In this document: positions 1 to 5,189 of the stretch, piece after piece
How the letters are laid out: each line of letters begins with the position of its first letter
How positions within the stretch are numbered: position 1 is the stretch's first letter
NCBI GenBank assembly: GCA_016199665.1
Contig: JACQGG010000059.1
Span: forward strand, 1 to 11,612
DNA length: 11,612 nucleotides
Reading direction: 5' to 3'
Source of the DNA: Acidobacteriota bacterium
GTDB lineage: Bacteria; Acidobacteriota; UBA6911; JACQSX01
Notes under the pieces: model-generated
Database searches by the model: none
What the model was told of the DNA's origin: nothing
Seen by the model: only the letters and a program-made list of their open reading frames with translations
Program-made: the position numbers and the translations under genes

Positions 1-70
1 AGCGGCGCGGAATTTCAATGAGTTAGCGCGCCGCTTGCTCACGCGCGCGGCTCTGTGACGAACTTGGGCT
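1..70. repeat. Palindromic GC-rich repeat pair, left copy cut by window edge
   Basis: Bases 1-9 (AGCGGCGCG) and 27-35 (CGCGCCGCT) are perfect reverse complements separated by 17 bases. The right-hand unit continues through a GC-rich stretch to GTGACGAACTTGGGCT at 55-70. The same unit occurs in opposite orientation at 3105-3143 and its tail half at 3207-3231, so bases 1-9 look like the end of another copy lying head to head and truncated by the window. Units of this kind behave like REP-type intergenic repeats. No transposase or target duplication is visible. Confidence 0.6.
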
Positions 71-212
71 AAAGCTCTGCGGGCACCGGATCATCTTCTA
101 ATGAAGAATACCAAACTTGATCCGCGGAAAAACCTTGACCGTGAATAGCCGCCAACTAACTGGAGATCGATGAACTCACCCGAGGCAGTGCCATTCTACG
201 AAGTCAGTTCGC
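71..212. other. Leader region of the glycosyltransferase gene
   Basis: No protein-coding gene of normal size is seen here. A short frame from an ATG at 170, preceded by GGAG at 162-165, runs 24 codons to TAA at 242-244 and overlaps the glycosyltransferase start in another frame. It could be a leader peptide that couples translation, or chance. Possible sigma-70-like hexamers (TTGATC at 117-122, TGAATA at 142-147) are 19 bases apart, which is too weak to call a promoter. Confidence 0.3.
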
Positions 213-1034
213 ATGCGTATTGTAGCCATACTGGCCACTTATAACGAAGAGCGGTTCATTAGCATTTGTCTGGAGAGTCTTCGCCGACAGGGTGTGGATA
301 TCTATCTCATCGACAACGAATCCGAAGATCGCACGGTAACCCTTGCTGAACGCTATCTAGGTCGAGGGCTGATCGACATCGAGACATTGCCGCGCCGTGG
401 GATCTATAGCTGGCGACCCATACTTGAACGCAAGGAACAACTCGCAGCCACGCTCGAAGCGGACTGGATTATGCATGTCGACGCCGACGAGATTCACCTC
501 CCGCCGCGCTCCGGTTCCACAATCGCGCGAAGTCTAGCAGAGGTTGAAAAGCAGGGCTATAACGCGGTAAATTTTATGGAATTCACTTTTGTCCCTACAC
601 TCGAAGCACCGGATCACGACCACCCCCAATTTCAGAAGACGATGTGCTGGTACTACCCGTTTCTGCAGGCCTTTCCCAGCCGACTAAATGCCTGGAAGCG
701 GCAGCCTGACCCGGTAGAATTGGCCTGGTCGGGGGGGCACGTGGTGCGCTTTCCGGGTCTGCGCATGTACCCAGAGCCGTTCCCTATGCGTCACTATCTC
801 TTTCTCAGCGTACCGCACGCAATCCGTAAATACATTCGGCGCAGCTACGATCCGGCGGAGGTTTCGGCCGGATGGCATCACAATCGGGTCAATCTAAGCG
901 CTGAGGCTATTACGCTGCAAAGTCAGTCGGAACTCCGTTTTTCCCTCTCCGACCACCAGCTCGATCCGAGCCACCCCTACAAAGAACACCCCCTCTTTCG
1001 CCAACACCCGGGGCGCACTCCAAGCCGAAGCTAA
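213..1034 (+). CDS. Family 2 glycosyltransferase
   Basis: A 273-residue protein with the layout of an inverting GT-A (GT2) glycosyltransferase, which transfers a sugar from a nucleotide-sugar donor. The N-terminus opens with the nucleotide-binding strand and loop (VAILATYNEERFI, residues 4-16). IDNESEDRT (33-41) follows, then the metal-binding DXD in HVDADE (88-93, D90 and D92). No membrane segment or signal peptide is apparent, so it is probably cytoplasmic. The acceptor and product cannot be read from the sequence. The start at 213 is chosen because the family's first beta strand begins right there. The ribosome site before it is poor (GAAG at 200-203), while a better one serves an out-of-frame ATG at 170. 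The basic, proline-rich tail (from about residue 264) looks dispensable. The gene stands alone, with no other polysaccharide genes beside it, so its pathway stays open. Family call is firm, specificity unknown. Confidence 0.85.
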   Translation: MRIVAILATYNEERFISICLESLRRQGVDIYLIDNESEDRTVTLAERYLGRGLIDIETLPRRGIYSWRPILERKEQLAATLEADWIMHVDADEIHLPPRSGSTIARSLAEVEKQGYNAVNFMEFTFVPTLEAPDHDHPQFQKTMCWYYPFLQAFPSRLNAWKRQPDPVELAWSGGHVVRFPGLRMYPEPFPMRHYLFLSVPHAIRKYIRRSYDPAEVSAGWHHNRVNLSAEAITLQSQSELRFSLSDHQLDPSHPYKEHPLFRQHPGRTPSRS

Positions 1035-1149
1035 GGCGAGTATCGGGGAATCTCACGACCTGGGACTCTCGCGCAAGCGGTCGACGTAACTCAGGCCGTT
1101 CGGGATATCCTTATATTGTTAGGAAAATCAAGGTAAGATGGAGGAATCT

Positions 1150-1353
1150 ATGGCAAAACAAGTGCAGCGCAATGGCCAACTCGAAGCGGCCGTGGCAACT
1201 CTGATCAACAACCAGGCCCAGTTCATGGGCGCGGTTCAACGGATTGACGCGCGCCTCGCAAACATCGAAATGCTTCTGATTCGCCACGAGCAGACCTTGG
1301 CCGAACTGCCCGAGGCGATCCGGCAGAAGGTCGGATTCAAGCCCAGCCGGTAA
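1150..1353 (+). CDS. Small coiled-coil protein of unknown function
   Basis: A 67-residue protein, mostly helical, with hydrophobic residues at heptad spacing from about residue 11 to 55 (LEAAVATLI, AVQRIDARLANIEMLL), so a coiled coil that probably oligomerises. The end LPEAIRQKVGFK is more polar. No catalytic motif is visible and I do not recognise a named family. Two starts are possible. The ATG at 1150 has GGAGG at 1140-1144 five bases upstream and is preferred. The ATG at 1138, four codons earlier, has only a partial site (AAGG at 1130-1133). TATATT at 1112-1117 could be a -10 element, but no good -35 is present. Its stop TAA is followed in the same frame by an open stretch to 1572 holding a Mut7-C relic, so the original arrangement of this locus may have been different. 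Confidence that it is translated is moderate. Confidence 0.65.
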   Translation: MAKQVQRNGQLEAAVATLINNQAQFMGAVQRIDARLANIEMLLIRHEQTLAELPEAIRQKVGFKPSR

Positions 1354-1390
1354 GCCGCAACAAACTTCAGACCCCTTTCTTCATGGGCGG

Positions 1391-1416
1391 GGCCTTTTTG
1401 TAAAAGAAAAAAGGCC
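1391..1416. terminator. Possible terminator hairpin after the coiled-coil gene
   Basis: GGCCTTTTT at 1391-1399 and AAAAAGGCC at 1408-1416 form a perfect 9-bp stem with an 8-base loop, 37 bases after the stop of the small coiled-coil gene. The stem is AT-rich in its upper half and no clear T-run follows the right arm, so it is not a textbook intrinsic terminator. It could act for either strand. Confidence 0.35.
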
Positions 1417-1422
1417 AGTAGT

Positions 1423-1572
1423 CAAGAGGCAGGTCACCGAAAGAACGACGCCGACACTGCACGCCAAAATAACGCCGGGCGCCGCCGCTGCGACAAGTTT
1501 TTCTGGCCCGGCACGCACCGCGAGCGTATTGAGGCGTTCCTGCAGCGGTGCCAGCACAAAGACGCCGATTAG
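1423..1572 (+). pseudogene. Relic of a Mut7-C RNase domain protein (C-terminal zinc ribbon only)
   Basis: The plus-strand frame that continues after the TAA at 1351-1353 ends at TAG 1570-1572 and encodes CDKFFWPGTHRERIEAFL (codons 1489-1542). This matches the end of the Mut7-C RNase domain as I know the family: the last Cys-x-x-Cys of a zinc ribbon, an aromatic pair with W, then G-x-H, then a helix rich in R, E and L. The first cysteine of that pair should be at codon 1480-1482, which reads CGC (Arg), one transition away from TGC. The upstream PIN-like nuclease part and the first zinc-knuckle are absent, and there is no start codon with a ribosome site. I therefore read it as a decayed remnant. 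The match is to about 20 residues from memory of the family, so a chance resemblance is possible. Confidence 0.5.
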
Positions 1573-1609
1573 CTTGTTCCCCGCTCCCTGTCCCCGGTTT
1601 CCAATAACC

Positions 1610-1966
1610 CTACCTTGATACCACCCCTCGCAGACCTTCGCCTTCACCGGCCGGCTCGCCGATCGTCTGGATGCAACTGTTATTGACACCCTCCGGCTGG
1701 TACACGAGATAAACCGGCCTTTCGTTGCGCAGCATGTCAACGACATCGGGCAGAGCGGTGCGCCTGTAATACAGGTGATAGATACCGCCCACGTCTTGAG
1801 CCTGCGGAAGCGGGCCAGAGACGCCGTTGAACTCTAATGAGCCAACTTGCCTCCCATCTCTGTCGTAAACCTGGACCGCAACTTCTGCAGCACCAGGGTC
1901 CTGTTCCGTCCGGGTCGAGAAGATGCGGCAGGCGTAGCTCCTGACCTCAATCGTGACTGATGGCAT
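1610..1966 (-). CDS. Hypothetical protein, 118 residues
   Basis: The start at 1966 is well supported: AAGGAG (1980-1975) lies eight bases before the ATG, and the protein then reads MPSVTIEVRSYACRIF. A longer frame reaching up to 2173 would overlap the end of mutM and has no ribosome site. Composition suggests a soluble, beta-rich single domain: alternating strands such as VTIEVRSY, AEVAVQVYD, GSLEF, IYHLYY and PVYLVYQ, with one likely helix around LPDVVDMLRN. Two cysteines (residues 12 and 92 approximately) are too far apart in sequence to form an obvious metal site. There is no signal peptide or membrane segment. I do not recognise the family. A likely extended -10 promoter lies just upstream, so it is probably expressed apart from mutM. 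Confidence 0.7.
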   Translation of the reverse strand: MPSVTIEVRSYACRIFSTRTEQDPGAAEVAVQVYDRDGRQVGSLEFNGVSGPLPQAQDVGGIYHLYYRRTALPDVVDMLRNERPVYLVYQPEGVNNSCIQTIGEPAGEGEGLRGVVSR

Positions 1967-2042
1967 GATGAAATCTCCTTTCGGAATCGGCACTGAGCGG
2001 CACGATCCCAGATGAGTTGGTAAATAAAAATTAACGGCGTCA

Positions 2043-2051
2043 ATTATGCCA
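2043..2051 (-). promoter_or_regulatory. Possible extended -10 promoter for the 118-residue gene
   Basis: Read on the minus strand this is TGGCATAAT, an extended -10 form (TGn then CATAAT, five of six matches to TATAAT). It lies between the mutM stop and the hypothetical gene and would give a leader of about 70 bases. No good -35 hexamer is found 16-18 bases upstream. Confidence 0.35.
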
Positions 2052-2084
2052 CACTTTCCCTCCCCGCGGATGCTCACCGGACGC

Positions 2085-2900
2085 TTACTTCTGGCACGTT
2101 CGGCAGTAGTAGGTGGTTCGCTGCCCTTGCCGAAGAGTCTTAAGGACAGCGCCGCAGCGTGGGCATTGTCCATCGCGCCCGCGATGGGGTAGCAGATAGC
2201 TGTCCGGATATCGCTCCATCTGCGAGCAAAGGCGGATCGCCTCCCGCAGGACCTCCTTCATGCTGTGGAAGATTCGTTCCCACTCAACCCGCTTGAGCGA
2301 CGCAGGGCGGCGGCGCGGATGGATTCGGCTCTGGAAAAGAATTTCGTCCGCATAGAGGTTGCCGATGCCTGCAATCAACCTTTGGTTCATCAAGGCTTGT
2401 TTGATCGGCTGGCTGGAGCGCCTCACGATCTCGGACATTGCATCCGGTCCATTGATTTCAGAGAGCGGATCAGCTCCGAGAATCCTGATACGGTCGAGTT
2501 CCGTCAGATCCGCCACCCACCAGATGCCTCCAAACCGGCGGGAGTCGACAAAGTGCAATGCGCCGTGGTCGAACCTGAATGCAGCCCGGGAGTAAGGCGG
2601 CTGGCGCAGCCCCGACCGGGAGAACTGCAGCGATCCGGTCATGCCAAAGTGTATGACCATACAGGCGCCCGCTTTGGTCCCGGACGCAGCGTCCCGTCTT
2701 GCATCCAGATAGGCAATCAGATACTTCCCCCGCCGTTCGGTCCGGGTGAACGTCCTGCCAACCAGCCGATGCCGGAGTTGCCCGCCACTCCAGTCCGGAA
2801 AGATCCTCCGATCCGACACAATGACACCGCGGATCGGTTTGCCGACAGCAAGGCGGCGGAAATAGCAGCGGTACGTTTCGACTTCAGGCAGTTCAGGCAT
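2085..2900 (-). CDS. mutM: Formamidopyrimidine-DNA glycosylase (Fpg/MutM)
   Basis: Base-excision repair enzyme that removes 8-oxoguanine and ring-opened purines and cuts the strand by beta/delta elimination. It has 271 residues, the usual length. The start is fixed at 2900 because the protein must begin M-PELPEVE: after Met removal Pro2 is the catalytic nucleophile and Glu3 the acid. Further hallmarks are Lys59 in RRGKY, HFGMTG (84-89), the helix-two-turn-helix segment IAGIGNLYADEILF (176-189) that binds DNA, and a C-terminal zinc finger with Cys246, Cys249, Cys266 and Cys269 around QGQRTTYYC. The ribosome site before ATG is weak. It lies on the same strand as mutL but about 440 bases downstream across a repeat-rich spacer, so it is probably transcribed separately. 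The PELPEVE start and full zinc finger favour Fpg over endonuclease VIII. Confidence 0.96.
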   Translation of the reverse strand: MPELPEVETYRCYFRRLAVGKPIRGVIVSDRRIFPDWSGGQLRHRLVGRTFTRTERRGKYLIAYLDARRDAASGTKAGACMVIHFGMTGSLQFSRSGLRQPPYSRAAFRFDHGALHFVDSRRFGGIWWVADLTELDRIRILGADPLSEINGPDAMSEIVRRSSQPIKQALMNQRLIAGIGNLYADEILFQSRIHPRRRPASLKRVEWERIFHSMKEVLREAIRLCSQMERYPDSYLLPHRGRDGQCPRCGAVLKTLRQGQRTTYYCRTCQK

Positions 2901-3074
2901 CAAGGACCCACAATGCATTCAGCAATCCGAGCCATCACCGCAACGTGCGTATCGCCCGAATAACTACCCGCTTGCGTCCGAACCGCGACGGTCACAGAGC
3001 GGCGAGAGGAATGGGACTCGGCTACTCCCAGAGTTTACAGGCAGACTGGAATTAATTGAGCGCCAGATAAGCGA

Positions 3075-3097
3075 CAGTCTCCCCGCCGCTCCTTCAC
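3075..3097 (+). repeat. 23-bp direct repeat, copy 1
   Basis: Begins CAGTCTCCCCGCCGC and ends CTCCTTCAC; identical over 23 bases to 3181-3203. The flanking bases differ on both sides, so the repeat is bounded. Each copy sits directly beside a GC-rich unit related to the repeats at the start of the window. Confidence 0.8.
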
Positions 3098-3104
3098 CCC
3101 GCTT

Positions 3105-3143
3105 GGTCACAGAACCGCGCGCGCCAGCAAGCGGCGCGTGACC
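3105..3143 (-). repeat. Palindromic repeat unit (minus orientation)
   Basis: The unit is bracketed by GGTCAC (3105-3110) and GTGACC (3138-3143), perfect reverse complements. Inside, CCGC/GCGG-rich arms surround AGCAA, giving an imperfect hairpin. Its reverse complement matches the unit at 27-59: both contain CGCGCCGCTTGCT, then a CGCGCGCGG core, then TCTGTGAC. This is the best-preserved whole unit in the window. Confidence 0.65.
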
Positions 3144-3180
3144 TTTTGGAATTTATCACGGTCCGGGAGTAGTCGACCCG

Positions 3181-3203
3181 CAGTCTCCCCGCCGCTCCTT
3201 CAC
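3181..3203 (+). repeat. 23-bp direct repeat, copy 2
   Basis: Identical to 3075-3097, 106 bases further on in the same orientation. It is followed at once by a degenerate repeat tail in the opposite orientation to the unit that follows copy 1. Confidence 0.8.
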
Positions 3204-3206
3204 AGT

Positions 3207-3231
3207 CGCGGTTCGGTGACGGACTTGAGCC
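3207..3231 (+). repeat. Partial palindromic-repeat tail (plus orientation)
   Basis: Runs from CGCGGTTCGGTGACG to GACTTGAGCC and aligns with 46-70 near the window start (CGCGGCTCTGTGACGAACTTGGGCT) with a handful of transitions and one transversion. Only the tail half is present; the CGCGCCGCTTGCT half is missing. Confidence 0.5.
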
Positions 3232-3338
3232 AACGGTCGCGGTTCCAAAAATAACGCTCTTCGAACAGCCGGGATTGGCGGGTCTGCCGAACCCGCCTGC
3301 CGCGGCTTAACCCGGTTGCCATCCTTCGGCCTGCCCAC

Positions 3339-5168
3339 TCAAATTCGCCTGAAATTTCTCAAAATTTCAGGCAGTCCCAGGCGAAACAGAACCGGGCGGC
3401 CGTGCGGGCAGGTGGTGGGATTTTCAGTGCGATAAAGCTCGTCAAGCAGCCACTGCATCTTCTCCGGACTCAGCGGAGTATTGATCTTGATGGCGGCGCG
3501 GCATGCCATGGAAACGGCGATCCTCTTGCGGATCTCGATCACGTCGCCTTTCCGGTCAGCAGGATCCAAACCCTCCAGAATCTCCTTCACGATCAGATCC
3601 ACATCGGCATCCCGGGCAACCACGGGCGCCGCCTGAACGACGATATCTCCGCCATAGGCCTCCGATTCAAACCCCGAGGCGTTCAGCTCCGGCAACAGGT
3701 ACCCGATCAGTCCGCGCCGGGCTGCGGGAACCGGGATGGTGCGGGGCGTCAGCAGTCTCTGAACCGGCACCTCTTTGCGCTGCATTTGCGCCAGCGACTG
3801 GTCATAAAGGATGCGCTCGTGGGCCACGTGCTGATCCACCACGAAAAGTCCCAGGCGGTCGGAGGCGACAATAAAGCTGTTCAGGAATTGTCCCATCGCG
3901 CGCGGAGGCTCCGACGTCCTCATATCCGCCACAGACTGGAATACCTCGCCGGGCCATGCCAGATGATCCTCGGGGACTGCCGCGCCGCTGACTTCACAAC
4001 GCCCGCTCATGGGGACCTGTTGTCCGAGGGCGTCCCCTTCCCGGTATGGCGCCTGGTACGCCAGAGCCGCCTGGTTCTCCGCTCGCGCCGAAAAAGGACC
4101 CAACGGAGGGTAGGGCCGGATTTCCCTTCCCTCACCGGAAGGGAGCGCAGAATCGACTGGGTACTCGGGAACAGACGGATGGGTCAACAAACCTTTCTCA
4201 ATCGCCGAGCGAATCAACCCGAACAAAGCCGAACCGTCGCGAAAGCGTATCTCGGTCTTGGCGGGGTGAACGTTGACATCGATCTCATCGGGCGAAACCT
4301 CGACAAACAACAAAATCACCGGGAATGTTCCAGAGGGAATAAGCTGGCGGTAGGCCGCCGCCACCGCCGAGCTGATCGTCTTGTCGCGCACCATGCGCCC
4401 GTTGACAAAGAAGAACTGCGAGTACCGGTTGCTCCGCTGCTCATGCGGCAGCGAGGCAAGCCCGTACACGCGCAGCCGCCCGCGAGTCTCGTCCAATGGA
4501 ACCAGATTATCGAGGAACTGCCGCCCATAAACCTCCAGGACGCGGTCCCCGATTTCCGGCACGGGCGGCGCGGAAAAGAGGTTGCCACGCTCGTTTTCCA
4601 CTTCAAAATGAATTTCCGGGTGGACGATCGCATACTGAGCGACCAGCCGCATGCAATGGGACAGTTCGGTGGCGGGCGCCTTGATGAATTTCTTGCGCGC
4701 AGGGACGTTGAAGAACAGGTCCTGAACGTCCACTTCCGTTCCTTCCGGCCAGCCCGACTCGCGAATCGCAACCACCCGGCCCCCCTGGACGACAATTTCC
4801 GTACCGCTGCCGGCCGGCTCGCGGGGGCGGGTCTTCAGGCTGAGCCGGGAAACAGAGGCGATCGACGGGAGCGCTTCCCCGCGAAAGCCCAGGGTGCGGA
4901 TACTGTTCAAATCCTCGATCTGCCGGATCTTGCTGGTCGCGTGCCGCGAAAATGCCAGCTCCGCGTCGGCCCGGTCCATGCCGATGCCGTTGTCGCGCAC
5001 GCGGATGCGCTGCCGCCCCCCGCCTTGCAACTCCACTTCAATGCGAGTGCTGGCCGCGTCGATGGCGTTCTCAATCAGCTCCTTGAGCACCGACGCCGGC
5101 CGCTCCACCACCTCTCCGGCCGCGATCTGGTGCGCGACGGTTTCAGAAAGAACCTGAATGCGGCTCAT
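3339..5168 (-). CDS. mutL: DNA mismatch repair protein MutL, endonuclease type
   Basis: Mismatch-repair coordinator recruited by MutS. It has 609 residues, the normal length. The N-terminal GHKL ATPase is complete: ELIENAIDA (30-38), DNGIGM (59-64), TLGFRGEALPSIASVS (92-107) and the FFNVPARKKF segment (152-161). A proline-rich linker (about 330-425) leads to the C-terminal dimerisation domain. That domain carries the endonuclease motifs DQHVAHERILYD (445-456), ACRAAIK (555-561) and CPHGRP (587-592), so this is the MutL type that nicks DNA itself, as in bacteria without MutH. The first motif departs from the usual DQHA(x2)E(x4)E at two places: Val for Ala and Asp for the last Glu. The key D, H, E, C and H metal-site residues remain. 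It is the last gene of a hisS-aspS-mutL operon; its ATG follows the aspS stop by 21 bases, with GGAGAGG 11 bases before the start. Confidence 0.97.
   Translation of the reverse strand: MSRIQVLSETVAHQIAAGEVVERPASVLKELIENAIDAASTRIEVELQGGGRQRIRVRDNGIGMDRADAELAFSRHATSKIRQIEDLNSIRTLGFRGEALPSIASVSRLSLKTRPREPAGSGTEIVVQGGRVVAIRESGWPEGTEVDVQDLFFNVPARKKFIKAPATELSHCMRLVAQYAIVHPEIHFEVENERGNLFSAPPVPEIGDRVLEVYGRQFLDNLVPLDETRGRLRVYGLASLPHEQRSNRYSQFFFVNGRMVRDKTISSAVAAAYRQLIPSGTFPVILLFVEVSPDEIDVNVHPAKTEIRFRDGSALFGLIRSAIEKGLLTHPSVPEYPVDSALPSGEGREIRPYPPLGPFSARAENQAALAYQAPYREGDALGQQVPMSGRCEVSGAAVPEDHLAWPGEVFQSVADMRTSEPPRAMGQFLNSFIVASDRLGLFVVDQHVAHERILYDQSLAQMQRKEVPVQRLLTPRTIPVPAARRGLIGYLLPELNASGFESEAYGGDIVVQAAPVVARDADVDLIVKEILEGLDPADRKGDVIEIRKRIAVSMACRAAIKINTPLSPEKMQWLLDELYRTENPTTCPHGRPVLFRLGLPEILRNFRRI
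3347..3372 (-). terminator. Hairpin in the last codons of mutL
   Basis: GCCTGAAATTT (3347-3357) and AAATTTCAGGC (3362-3372) form a perfect 11-bp stem with a 4-base loop. The structure lies inside the coding end of mutL, ending five bases before the stop codon. After it the minus strand reads GAATTTGAG, which is not a real T-run. It may slow RNA decay from the 3' end or aid termination of the hisS-aspS-mutL transcript. Confidence 0.35.
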
Positions 5169-5189
5169 GCGTGGCGGACCCTCTCCGGA

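Larger units (their letters stand above)
2901..3338. other. Repeat-rich spacer between mutL and mutM
   Basis: About 440 bases with no credible gene. It contains a 23-bp direct repeat (3075-3097 and 3181-3203), a palindromic unit in minus orientation (3105-3143), a partial unit in plus orientation (3207-3231) and a short related fragment GGTCACAGAGC at 2990-3000. The promoter of mutM should lie near 2910-2970, but no convincing hexamer pair is visible. The short frame at 3156-3338 is made of repeat sequence and is not a gene. Confidence 0.6.

Noticed and set aside
1381..1746. Minus-strand frame of 121 codons with a hydrophobic C-terminal part
   Set aside because: It overlaps the better supported 118-residue gene in another frame, has no ribosome site, and its hydrophobic part is antisense to the Mut7-C-like relic.
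1967..2173. N-terminal extension of the 118-residue gene into mutM
   Set aside because: It would overlap the zinc-finger end of mutM; the internal ATG at 1966 has an ideal ribosome site.
2265..2963. Plus-strand frame of 232 codons opposite mutM
   Set aside because: It is a shadow of mutM with no motifs or start signal.
3075..3203. Possible CRISPR array
   Set aside because: There are only two copies of the repeat, the spacer is 83 bases and itself contains a repeat unit, and no cas genes are present.
3156..3338. Minus-strand frame of 60 codons after mutL
   Set aside because: It is built from dispersed repeat sequence and has no ribosome site; such repeats often give spurious short proteins.
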